From NCBI GenBank assembly GCA_963720885.1, contig CAVRGW010000005.1, positions 434,001 to 498,000 of the forward strand: DNA of 64,000 bases, in the 5' to 3' direction. Origin of the DNA: DATLLN01 sp963720885. GTDB taxonomy: Bacteria; Actinomycetota; Thermoleophilia; Gaiellales; JAICJC01. Under the pieces are notes generated by a model. It saw only the letters and a program-made list of their open reading frames with translations. It was not told the origin of the DNA and searched no databases. The position numbers and the translations under genes are program-made. This document shows positions 42,201-49,220 of the stretch, in pieces (position 1 is the first letter of the stretch; each line of letters opens with the position of its first letter).

Positions 42201-42721
42201 AGGCCGTGGCCATGGCCGAGCGCACGTCGGAGCCGCAGCGGATCATCCCGATCTCGGCCCTCGACGCGTCGCGGGGAGCACTGCTCGGCGATGTGGCACG
42301 CGTGCGGGCCGCGGCCGAGCGGACGATTGCGGCGATCCGCGGGCGGACGGCGGCGACGTCGTTCGCCGAGCACCCGCTGCCCCGGGCGCTGGCCAGGGTC
42401 GGCGATGTCGAGATGCTCGAACACATGCTCGCGCTGTTCGCCGAGGAGGTGGGCGACCCGCGGATGGCGCGACTGAGGGCCGCCGGTCTGGCGCTGCACG
42501 GGTTCCGAGCGCTGGCGGCGGGCGACGGCGCGGCGGCCGTGCCGCTGTTCACGCAGGTGCGCGAGATCGAGGCTGCACGGGGTGCGGTCGTGCATGCGGC
42601 TGACGTCGATCTTGATCTCGCGGCCGCGTTCGACCTCGCCGGGGATCCAGCGGCCGCCGCCGAGGCGCGGGCCCGAGCGGCGGCGGTCTACGAGCCGCTG
42701 GGGGCCGTCAACTCGCCTTGA
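39290..42721 (+). CDS. Zinc-ribbon / class III adenylate cyclase / ATPase / TPR regulator
   Basis: A 1143-residue multidomain protein. Two zinc ribbons (four CxxC) fill residues 1-48. A class III cyclase domain spans about 65-245, with both metal aspartates (LFADLAGST, KFAGDAVMAVF) and the catalytic Asn-Arg in AVNVAARLQ, so it should be active. A STAND-type ATPase follows (GVAGVGKTRL near residue 296, VLLVIEDIHWAS near 405), then a long TPR-like helical region to the end with no DNA-binding domain. It probably makes cAMP in response to a signal sensed by the ATPase/TPR part (inference). ATG 39290 is 6 nt after TAAACT. The 3' end overlaps recN by 14 nt. Confidence 0.88.
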   Translation: MPACQVCGVEHDAGARFCSACGAPTFQVCAVCGAESPAAASFCPACGTGLRDGARRGEPVAAADERRVVTILFADLAGSTALGEQLDPEDVRDVQGRLFEAVDAEVTRFGGVSEKFAGDAVMAVFGIPQAHEDDAERAVLAALATQRRFPDLAERVRRLHGSEVALRIGVNTGEVVTGRDSAARGEMMVSGDAVNVAARLQQHAQPGAVLVGERTMSASRGAIGYGPRTELRAKGKSAPLPAWPAQGALDRPRRRGIEGLRAPMVGRDQELALLITLAGRVAEERAPQVVTLLGVAGVGKTRLLDELAGHVSARVLRGRCIPYGEGVAYWPLAEVVKAEAGILDSDSAAESLEKLRAAFGAGSESAVQAAAWTIGLDTGSIEVESDVVRRRLHDHWTRYLATAAAAGPVLLVIEDIHWASTEMLDLIERLATRLEDAPVMILCSSRPELLESRRSWGAGMPNATTVSLTPLRAEQARLLLAELLELGRMPDDALERILARAEGNPFYIEEILRMLIDRGAIERAGSGWRSTDLLADMPIPDSVHGVIAARIDLLDAPSRDALRRCSVIGRTFWPDAVGVSPDLVSGIGGGLVAENAESAMGAMREFSYRHALTRDVAYSSLSRPERRDLHVQVADWIVRLSADQGREDSELIADHLIRAIENGADDPLLFRRAVDAQRRAGQAALARGAAQSALPMLMRAHELSDDPAERRRIDLLIAEAAVHASAGELVQERLQPLLEQAERDADDGLLADVLPLLSRAHWILGDYDRAAETAARAVAVLGEGADDAQRAHAVARHAQIQMLRSIPEAEQNAEIALELARRVGDRGLEANTITTLLTIRGQAGVPIGTDVFHAALDAATESGNADEIPRALVNYVWIAQADIPIGELEEIFRIGEAAADAVEAGDRFLSYVTFTRCLYILVPTGRWDEVDDAFRRWPHPETNPLMLSHWLAVELAIRRGQLHQADRLLPEAVAMAERTSEPQRIIPISALDASRGALLGDVARVRAAAERTIAAIRGRTAATSFAEHPLPRALARVGDVEMLEHMLALFAEEVGDPRMARLRAAGLALHGFRALAAGDGAAAVPLFTQVREIEAARGAVVHAADVDLDLAAAFDLAGDPAAAAEARARAAAVYEPLGAVNSP

Positions 42722-44372
42722 CGATCGACCGGGCGTGACGGCGCGCGGCGGCGTCGCCCTCGTCGGCGCCCAGCATCCGCGCGACCTCGTCCACGACCTC
42801 GCGGTCACGGAGCCGGACGATGCGCGTCGCCGTCGGGTCGCCGGGCAGCTTCTCGACGCGGAAGTGGGCGTCGGCGTGCGCGGCGATCTGGGGCAGGTGC
42901 GTGATGCACAGCAGCTGCGCGCTGGCGGCCAGCGCCTTCAGCTTCTCGCCGACGGCATTCGCCGTACGGCCGCCGACACCGGCGTCGACCTCGTCCAGCA
43001 GCAGCGTTGCCGGACCGCCGCCACTGCGGGCGGCCACGCGGATGGCCAGCGCGATCCGCGACAGCTCGCCGCCCGATGCCGTCTGGGACAGCGGTGCAGC
43101 GGGCAGCCCACGGTTGGCGGCGATCAGCAGCGTCAGCGCGTCCGTCCCCCGCGCGCCCATGTCGGCCGTCTCCAGCATGGTCTCGAGCTTCGCGTCCTCC
43201 ATGCCCAGGTCGGCCAGCTCGGACTCGACGTCGCGCGTGAACCGCGGCAGCGCCGACGTCCGGGCGCGGGACAGCTTGGCCGCAGCGGCCTTGGCGCGCC
43301 GATCCGCGACCTCGACCTCGGATTGCAGCTCGGCCAACCGCCCGCCGTCGCCGTCGAGCTGGCCCAGCGCAGTCCGCGCGTCGGCCGCCAGCTCGACCAC
43401 GCCGTCGATCGACAGCCCGTGGCGGCGCTCAAGCTCGCCGAACGCCGCCAGGCGGTCCTCGATCCAGTCCAGCCGCGCCGGGTCGGCCTCGAGCTCGCCG
43501 AGGTACGACCGCAGCTCGATGGCTGCCTCCTGCAGCCGCTCGCCGACGTCGCGCAGCTCGCCGGCCGTGGCCGCCAGCCGGGGCTCGATCTCCTCAACGC
43601 CGCCGACCAGCTCCGCCGCGCGGCCGGCCAGCAGCTGCGCGCCCTCGCCGTCGTCGGGGTTGAGCAGCTCGAGCGCATCGCCGGCCGCGGCGCGGAGGTC
43701 GTCGAGGTGGCGCAGCCGCTGCCGCTCCTCCGACAGCCGGTCGCGTTCCCCCGGCTCGGGCGCCAGCGCGGCGATCGCCTCGACCAGCCCCTCCAGCTCC
43801 GACCGCCGCCGCTCGGCGTCGCGGGTCGCCTCGCGCTGCCGCTCGAGCTCCGCCCGGCACGCGCGCAGGGCAGACCAGGCATCGGTCATCGCCCGCCGCG
43901 CCGGCGCGAGATCGGCGTAGTCGTCGAGCAGGTCGAGCGCGTGGCTCGGACGTGCCAGCCGCCGAGCCTCGTGCTGGGACGAGATCTCCAGCAGGCGCTC
44001 GCCGATCGCCTGCAGGTCGGCGCGGGCGCAGGACCGGCCCCAGACCAGCGCGCGGCTGCGGCCGGCACGCGAGAGCCGGCGGGCGACGACCAGCGTGTCC
44101 TCGCCCTCGGGCCGCAGCGCGGCGACCGCCTCCAGCGAGTCGTCGGCGAAGAACTCCTCGGGCACCGCGAACTCCGCCTCGACGTACGACTCGTCGCCGT
44201 GGACGCCGACCATCTCGGCCGCCGGCTGCCCGCCGGCGATCAGCCCGATGGCCTGCGCCAGCATCGTCTTGCCGGCGCCGGTCTCGCCGGTGAGCACGTT
44301 GAGGCCGGGGTCGAGCTCCAGCTCGGCGTGCTCGATCAGTGCCAGGTTCTCGATGTGGAGGCGCAGCAACAC
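42708..44372 (-). CDS. recN: DNA repair protein RecN
   Basis: A 554-residue SMC-like ATPase for double-strand break repair. Walker A is GETGAGKTML near residue 30, the signature is SGGELSR near residue 435, and Walker B is TLLLDEVDAGVGG near 460, with a central coiled coil (RACRAELERQREA). GTG 44372 follows CATACT at about 9 nt. No LexA box was found upstream, although recN is SOS-controlled in some bacteria. It lies downstream of nadK, separated by a cluster of palindromes. Confidence 0.96.
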   Translation of the reverse strand: MLLRLHIENLALIEHAELELDPGLNVLTGETGAGKTMLAQAIGLIAGGQPAAEMVGVHGDESYVEAEFAVPEEFFADDSLEAVAALRPEGEDTLVVARRLSRAGRSRALVWGRSCARADLQAIGERLLEISSQHEARRLARPSHALDLLDDYADLAPARRAMTDAWSALRACRAELERQREATRDAERRRSELEGLVEAIAALAPEPGERDRLSEERQRLRHLDDLRAAAGDALELLNPDDGEGAQLLAGRAAELVGGVEEIEPRLAATAGELRDVGERLQEAAIELRSYLGELEADPARLDWIEDRLAAFGELERRHGLSIDGVVELAADARTALGQLDGDGGRLAELQSEVEVADRRAKAAAAKLSRARTSALPRFTRDVESELADLGMEDAKLETMLETADMGARGTDALTLLIAANRGLPAAPLSQTASGGELSRIALAIRVAARSGGGPATLLLDEVDAGVGGRTANAVGEKLKALAASAQLLCITHLPQIAAHADAHFRVEKLPGDPTATRIVRLRDREVVDEVARMLGADEGDAAARRHARSIVKAS

Positions 44373-44411
44373 GGGCTCTGCAGTATGGCTCGCGGGGTGG
44401 ACGGCAGCGGA

Positions 44412-44442
44412 TGTAACAACGGGGTCTGACCCCGTTGTTACA
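44412..44442. repeat. Palindrome, GGGGTC-core family (31 bp)
   Basis: Perfect 15-nt arms TGTAACAACGGGGTC and GACCCCGTTGTTACA flank a single T. It lies 39 nt upstream of the recN start. It shares ACGGGGTCTGACCCCGT with the copy at 44547-44579. Confidence 0.85.
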
Positions 44443-44468
44443 GCTCGTGGTTGGTGGCGGTCGGTGTG

Positions 44469-44503
44469 TGCCAGATGGCCGATCGAGCGTCGGTCAATTG
44501 GCG
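44469..44503. repeat. 35-bp palindromic element, CCAATTGG family, diverged copy
   Basis: TGCCAGATGGCCG (44469-44481), a 9-nt spacer and CGGTCAATTGGCG (44491-44503) keep the 13-9-13 layout of the copies at 20309 and 62695, with several mismatches between the arms. It sits between two GGGGTC-core palindromes. Confidence 0.65.
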
Positions 44504-44546
44504 GGGCGGCGCCACAACGAGGTCGGAGCCCGCTGTTGCGCGGCTG

Positions 44547-44579
44547 CTGGAAAGACGGGGTCTGACCCCGTTTTTCCAG
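44547..44579. repeat. Palindrome, GGGGTC-core family, abutting the nadK stop (33 bp)
   Basis: Arms of 16 nt (CTGGAAAGACGGGGTC and its near complement, one mismatch) around a single T. It ends at the base before the nadK stop codon (44580), so on the minus strand it starts right after nadK. It is well placed to end nadK transcripts. Confidence 0.85.
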
Positions 44580-45347
44580 CTACGTCGAGAACGTCTCGCG
44601 ATACCGGCTGAAGAACGACGTGCCCTCGATCCGCGCCAGGCGTGCCCACTCGTCGCCCAGCCGCACCGCGACGCGACCACCGGGCGGCACCTCGCGTATC
44701 GAGTGGCCGTCGACGATCACGTTGATCGGGACGTCGACCGTGGCGTTGTCGATCTCCACGAGGTGGCCGCGGCCGAGCACCATCGAGCGAGCGTGCAGCG
44801 AGTGCGGGGAGACGAACGAGATCACGAACGCGTCCGTACCCCACGCCATCACCGGGCCGCCGGCCGAGAGGTTGTACGCCGTGGAGCCGGTGGGCGTAGC
44901 CAGGATCGCGCCGTCGCAGCCCAGCTCGCCCATCGGGGCGCCGTCGACGAACCAGCGCAGGATCACCATCCGCCCCAGGCTCCCGCTGGACAGCACGATG
45001 TCGTTGACACCGACCGTCTCGCCGTCCTCGGCGGCCAGCGTCGGCAGCTCGACCACCTCGTAGCGGCCGGTCAGCGCCTTCGCCACGCCGTCCTCGAGCT
45101 GCGCCCCGTCGACGCTGGTCAGGAACCCGACGCGGCCGAAGTTGACGCCCAGGCACGGCACCGGAGTGCCCAGGAACCGGTGGAGCGCCCGCAGCGTCGT
45201 GCCGTCGCCGCCCAGCACCACGGCCAGCTCCGCGTCGGCGTCGTCGACGATCTCGGCCCCGTGCTCGGCGCACACCCTGCGCAGGCGCTCCAGCGCGTCG
45301 CCGATCCGGTCCGGCCGGCCGTGGGTGACCACGGCGACCCGCGTCAC
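44580..45347 (-). CDS. nadK: NAD kinase
   Basis: About 255 residues; phosphorylates NAD to NADP. The GGDGTTLRALHRFLG motif, GVNFGRVGFLT and the TPTGSTAYNLSAGG loop are all present. GTG 45347 is chosen because GAGG lies 7 nt upstream and it starts after the tlyA stop. ATG 45404 would add 19 low-complexity residues and overlap tlyA by 47 nt, with no properly spaced ribosome site. The order tlyA-nadK-recN is common in bacteria. Confidence 0.93.
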   Translation of the reverse strand: MTRVAVVTHGRPDRIGDALERLRRVCAEHGAEIVDDADAELAVVLGGDGTTLRALHRFLGTPVPCLGVNFGRVGFLTSVDGAQLEDGVAKALTGRYEVVELPTLAAEDGETVGVNDIVLSSGSLGRMVILRWFVDGAPMGELGCDGAILATPTGSTAYNLSAGGPVMAWGTDAFVISFVSPHSLHARSMVLGRGHLVEIDNATVDVPINVIVDGHSIREVPPGGRVAVRLGDEWARLARIEGTSFFSRYRETFST

Positions 45348-45357
45348 GGGCCGCGCC

Positions 45358-46155
45358 TCAGCGGGATCCGACGGCGTGCCTGATTGCTCGGTCGAGGTCG
45401 ACATCCTGATCGGTCGTCTGCGGATGGCCCTCCGACGCCAGCTCCATCAGGAACTCGCGGTTGCCGGCAGGGCCGGGGAGGGAAGAATCGCACACTCCGA
45501 GGACGGTCACGCCGAGTGCCCGGGCCGCCGATGCGACATCGCGCAGCACCTCGGCGTGCACCGCCGGCTCGCGGACGACGCCCTTGCGGACGCGATCGCG
45601 GCCGGCCTCGAACTGCGGCTTGACAAGCACGACGCCGCGCCACCGCTCGGCCAGGCAGCCGACGACCGCCGGCAGCACCGTCCGCAGCGAGATGAATGAC
45701 ACGTCGGCCGTGACGAAACCGGCGCGATACGGCAGCAGGTCCGGCGCCAGGCTGCGCGCGTTGACGCCGTCCAGCACCGTCACCCGCGGATCGCTGCGCA
45801 GCCGCTCGTGCAGCTGCGCGCGGCCGACGTCCACGGCGATCACGTGCTCCGCCCCATGCTGCAGCAGGCAGTCGGTGAACCCGCCGGTGGACGCCCCGAC
45901 ATCGAGGCAGCGCTCGCCCGTGACGTCGATCGCGAATGTGCGAAGCGCCGTCTCCAGCTTCTCGCCGCCGCGCGACACGTACCTGGGCGGCGCCACCACC
46001 TCGACCAGCTGCTCGTCGCCAACCGGCGTTCCCGCCTTGTCGACGACCGCGCCGTCGACCGTCACGCGCCCCGCCATCACCAGCGCCTGGGCGCGGCTGC
46101 GGGACTCGGCGAGCCCCAGCTCCGCGACCCGGACGTCGAGGCGCCGGCGGGCCAT
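45358..46155 (-). CDS. tlyA: TlyA family rRNA 2'-O-methyltransferase / hemolysin
   Basis: A 265-residue protein with an N-terminal S4 RNA-binding domain (RRLDVRVAELGLAESRSRAQ) and an FtsJ-type SAM site, CLDVGASTGGFTDCLL near residue 83. TlyA methylates 16S and 23S rRNA in mycobacteria and affects capreomycin sensitivity. ATG 46155 overlaps the ispA stop as TGATG. Confidence 0.94.
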   Translation of the reverse strand: MARRRLDVRVAELGLAESRSRAQALVMAGRVTVDGAVVDKAGTPVGDEQLVEVVAPPRYVSRGGEKLETALRTFAIDVTGERCLDVGASTGGFTDCLLQHGAEHVIAVDVGRAQLHERLRSDPRVTVLDGVNARSLAPDLLPYRAGFVTADVSFISLRTVLPAVVGCLAERWRGVVLVKPQFEAGRDRVRKGVVREPAVHAEVLRDVASAARALGVTVLGVCDSSLPGPAGNREFLMELASEGHPQTTDQDVDLDRAIRHAVGSR

Positions 46156-46931
46156 CAGGCCGTCCGCGTGGCGACCATCTCGGTCAGGCCGGCCAGCTCG
46201 GCCGTATCGCCGGGGATCGCCGCCAGCAGCTCGTGCGCCCGGGCGTGCGACTCCTCGGCGAGCGCTCGCGCACGCTCCAGGCCCAGCGTGTTCACGTAGC
46301 TCGGCTCGCCGTCGCTGCCCTCGTCCAGGATGTCGTCGACGATCTGGAACAGCAATCCCAGCTCGGCGCCGTAGGCGCGGAACGGCCCCGGCTCGGCGCG
46401 CGCGACCAGCGCGCCGCACACCACCGAGGCCTCGATCAGGGCGCCGGTCTTCAGCCGGTGGATGCGGATCAGCTCCTGCTCGTCGGGCAGGCCGTCGGCG
46501 GTCACGTCCAGGTACTGCCCGTCGATCATCCCGGCCACCCCGCGCACCAGCTCCGAGGTCACGGCGAGCCGCACCTCGGCCGGGGCGTCGAGCCGCTCGC
46601 CGACCAGCCGCAGCGCGCCGTTCAGCAGCGCGTCGCCCACCAGCACGGCGACCGCCTCGCCGAAGCGGACGTGGCTGGTCGGCTGGCCGCGGCGCTCGTC
46701 GTCGTCGTCGAGCGCCGGTAGGTCGTCGTGGACGAGCGAGAACGCGTGCACCATCTCCAGCGCAGCGGCCGCCGGCAGCGCGTCGCGGGGGTCCGCGCCC
46801 GCCGCTCGTGCCGCGGCCAGGCACAGGCGCGGCCGCACGCGCTTGCCGCCGGACAGCAGCGAGTAGCGGATCGCCTCGTCCAGCTCCGGCAGGGCCGAGC
46901 CGGAGATGCCCTGCAGGTACTCCTCGATCAG
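46155..46931 (-). CDS. ispA: Polyprenyl (farnesyl/geranyl) diphosphate synthase
   Basis: A short-chain trans-isoprenyl diphosphate synthase. SLLSGGKRVRPRL is near residue 25, the first Asp-rich motif HDDLPALDDDDERRG near 64, and the second FQIVDDILDE near 182. From the proposed start it has 258 residues, slightly short at the N-terminus. The frame has no ATG, GTG or TTG upstream for more than 70 codons. The likely start is CTG 46931 (LIEEYLQG), which overlaps the previous stop as CTGA, the same arrangement as ppdK. The ribosome site is weak, so the exact start is uncertain. Confidence 0.88.
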   Translation of the reverse strand: MIEEYLQGISGSALPELDEAIRYSLLSGGKRVRPRLCLAAARAAGADPRDALPAAAALEMVHAFSLVHDDLPALDDDDERRGQPTSHVRFGEAVAVLVGDALLNGALRLVGERLDAPAEVRLAVTSELVRGVAGMIDGQYLDVTADGLPDEQELIRIHRLKTGALIEASVVCGALVARAEPGPFRAYGAELGLLFQIVDDILDEGSDGEPSYVNTLGLERARALAEESHARAHELLAAIPGDTAELAGLTEMVATRTA

Positions 46932-47113
46932 GTCGACGGCTGCCGCTGTTCGAGCTCCCCGGCCTGCCGCTCCACCTCGTCCAGCGCCCGCTGCGCGAGC
47001 GCGGTGATCCGCTCCAGCACCTCGGTCGCCGCGTCGGCGTCGAGATCCTCGCGCTCCAGCCGGGCGCGCAGGTCGGCGATCTCGGCCGTCAGTCCTTCGA
47101 TCTGCTCGGTCAT
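46928..47113 (-). CDS. Small helical protein, possibly exonuclease VII small subunit
   Basis: A 61-residue, fully helical, acidic/basic protein (IADLRARLEREDLDADAATE). Size and position between nusB and ispA match xseB in many bacteria, and the helix pattern is similar, but the match is weak and no xseA is adjacent. ATG 47113 overlaps the nusB stop as ATGA and its stop is coupled to ispA. It could be an unrelated small coupling protein. Confidence 0.5.
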   Translation of the reverse strand: MTEQIEGLTAEIADLRARLEREDLDADAATEVLERITALAQRALDEVERQAGELEQRQPST

Positions 47114-47511
47114 GTCCCCACCCCCTCGGTTCGGGCGATGTTCCCCAGTATCCCATTCACGAGCGACGCGGCCTCGGGGGACGCGTACCGCTTGGCCAGC
47201 GAAACCGCCTCGTCGATCGCCACCGCCGGCGGCACCTCCCCGGTGCGCAGCTCGTGGACCGCCAGCCGCAGCACGTTTCGCTCCAGCACCGCCATCCGGT
47301 CGGCGCTCCAGCCGGCGGCCGCCGAGTCGATCAGCCGGTCGAGGTCGCCGCGCTGGTCCCACGCGCCCTCCGCCTGCTCGCGGGAGAAGGCGGACACCGG
47401 CGACCCGTTGTCTCGCTCGTACGCCTCGTACAGCTCCGGGAACGGGCTGTCCAGCAGGTCGCGCTGGTACAGCAGGAAGGCCGCCGCCCGCCGCTCCTCG
47501 CGGCGGCTCAC
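47110..47511 (-). CDS. nusB: Transcription antitermination factor NusB
   Basis: A 133-residue all-helical protein that with S10 binds boxA of rRNA leaders. It shows RREERRAAAFLLYQRDL at the start and VPPAVAIDEAVSLAKRYAS, VNGILGNIAR at the end. GTG 47511 overlaps the Asp23 stop as GTGA. It is flanked by asp23 and the small gene before ispA, a usual neighbourhood. Confidence 0.93.
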   Translation of the reverse strand: MSRREERRAAAFLLYQRDLLDSPFPELYEAYERDNGSPVSAFSREQAEGAWDQRGDLDRLIDSAAAGWSADRMAVLERNVLRLAVHELRTGEVPPAVAIDEAVSLAKRYASPEAASLVNGILGNIARTEGVGT

Positions 47512-47849
47512 GGCCGGTCCCCCTGCTCCGTACGGTCGAGGCCGGTCACCGTCACGTCCACCGCACGGACATTCAGGCCGGTCATCGATCCGATCGCCGT
47601 TGCCACGCTGCCCCGCACCCGTTCGGCGGTCCCCGGCAGCGGCTGCCCGTAGACCACGGCCACGTCCACGTCGAAGCGGATGCCCTCGCCGTCCATGCGC
47701 CACTCGACGGCTCCCCGCCGTCCCGGCAGCACGCGGGCGATCCGGCTGGGGCGGTCGAGGCGGGCGCCCTCGACCGTCGCGACGGCCCCGCGCACGATCG
47801 ACACCACAGCGTCATCCGAGAGCACCGCGCCGCGCACCCGCAGGCTCAT
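47508..47849 (-). CDS. Asp23/Gls24 family envelope stress protein
   Basis: A 113-residue protein of the Asp23/Gls24 (DUF322) family, with VVSIVRGAVATVEGAR near the start and IRFDVDVAVVYGQPLP in the middle. Members localise at the membrane and often lie between accC and nusB, as here. ATG 47849 overlaps the accC stop as ATGA. Confidence 0.85.
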   Translation of the reverse strand: MSLRVRGAVLSDDAVVSIVRGAVATVEGARLDRPSRIARVLPGRRGAVEWRMDGEGIRFDVDVAVVYGQPLPGTAERVRGSVATAIGSMTGLNVRAVDVTVTGLDRTEQGDRP

Positions 47850-49216
47850 GCGACCGCCTGTTCCGACAGCGAGGCCAGCGACGGTCCCGCCTGCTCAAGG
47901 TACGCGGTCGTGTAGCGTCCGGCGGCGAACGCCGGCTCCTCGATGATCTCCAGGAACAGCTCGCGCGTGGTCGCGACGCCCTCGATCTCGAGCTCGCCCA
48001 GCGCCCGGCGCGCCCGGCCCAGCGCCTCGGCGCGGTCGCTGCCGTGCACGATCAGCTTCGCCAGCATCGAGTCGTAGAACGGCGGCACGCGGTATCCCTC
48101 GTAGGCATGGGTGTCGAACCGTACGCCGGGCCCCAGCGGCGTCGCCAGGTGCGTGACGGTGCCGGCCGCGGGCATGAACCCGCGGCGCGGGTCCTCGCAG
48201 TTGATCCGAAACTCGATCGCGTGGCCGCGCAGCGGCGCCAGCCCGGTCGCCGGCAGCGACTCCCCGCCCGCGATCCGCAGCTGCCAGCAGGCGATGTCGA
48301 CGCCGGTCAGGAGCTCCGACACCGGGTGCTCGACCTGCAGCCGCGTGTTCATCTCGATGAAGAAGAACCGCCCCTCGGCGTCCAGCAGGAACTCGACCGT
48401 GCCGGCGTTGACGTAGCTGCATGCCCGGCACGCCAGCTCCGCCGCCGCCGCCATCTGCGACCGGGTCTCTGGATCGAGCGCCGGCGAGGGCCCCTCCTCG
48501 ATCAGCTTCTGGTGGCGGCGCTGGATCGAGCAGTCGCGCTCGCCCAGCACCAGCACGCCGCCCGCAGCGTCGGCCAGCACCTGCATCTCGACGTGGCGCG
48601 GCTCGACGACGGCCTTCTCCAGGTACATGCCGCCGTCCCCGAATGCCGCCTCGGCCTCGGCGGATGCGGTGCGGTACGCCTCGTCCAGCTCGTCCGGCGC
48701 GTGCACCAGGCGCATACCACGCCCGCCGCCGCCGGCCGCGGCCTTCAGCAGTACGGGGTATCCGACGCCCTCCGCCAGCTCCCGCGCCTCGCCGGCGCCC
48801 GAAAGCCGGTCGGCGCTGCCGGGCACCAGCGGCACGCCGGCGTCGCGCATCGTCTGCTTGGCCGTGCTCTTGTCGCCCATCATCTCGATCGCCTCCGGCC
48901 CCGGGCCGACGAACACGAGGTCGTTGTCCTGGCAGGCGCGGACGAAGCCGGCGTTCTCGGCCAGGAAGCCCCATCCCGGGTGGACGGCGTCGCAGCCGGT
49001 GGTCTCGGCCGCGGCGATCAGGTTGGGCACGTTCAGGTAGCTCTCGCCCGGAGGGTGCGGACCGACGCACACGGCGCGATCCGCGAGCCGCACCCAGAGG
49101 CCCTCGCGGTCGGCGGTCGAGTACACCGCCACCGCCTCGATCCCCAGATCGTGGCACGCGCGGACGAGCCGCACCGCTGCCTCCCCGCGGTTCGCGATCA
49201 GCACCCGCTCGAGCAT
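47846..49216 (-). CDS. accC: Biotin carboxylase subunit of acetyl-CoA carboxylase
   Basis: A 456-residue ATP-grasp enzyme that carboxylates biotin on BCCP. It starts LERVLIANRGEAAVR, has the glycine loop KAAAGGGGRGM near residue 158 and the catalytic FIEMNTRLQVEHPV near 286. Its partner BCCP is the C-terminal domain of the protein encoded just upstream (gap 4 nt). Carboxyltransferase genes accA/accD are not in the window. Confidence 0.95.
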   Translation of the reverse strand: MLERVLIANRGEAAVRLVRACHDLGIEAVAVYSTADREGLWVRLADRAVCVGPHPPGESYLNVPNLIAAAETTGCDAVHPGWGFLAENAGFVRACQDNDLVFVGPGPEAIEMMGDKSTAKQTMRDAGVPLVPGSADRLSGAGEARELAEGVGYPVLLKAAAGGGGRGMRLVHAPDELDEAYRTASAEAEAAFGDGGMYLEKAVVEPRHVEMQVLADAAGGVLVLGERDCSIQRRHQKLIEEGPSPALDPETRSQMAAAAELACRACSYVNAGTVEFLLDAEGRFFFIEMNTRLQVEHPVSELLTGVDIACWQLRIAGGESLPATGLAPLRGHAIEFRINCEDPRRGFMPAAGTVTHLATPLGPGVRFDTHAYEGYRVPPFYDSMLAKLIVHGSDRAEALGRARRALGELEIEGVATTRELFLEIIEEPAFAAGRYTTAYLEQAGPSLASLSEQAVA

Positions 49217-49220
49217 GGCC

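Noticed and set aside
39395..42808. 1137-codon minus-strand frame
   Set aside because: Antisense to the cyclase/ATPase protein, whose motifs are all in the plus-strand frame.
44412..44442. Perfect palindrome upstream of recN as a LexA or other SOS operator
   Set aside because: It lacks the GAAC/GTTC half-sites and belongs to a dispersed repeat family that also abuts stop codons.
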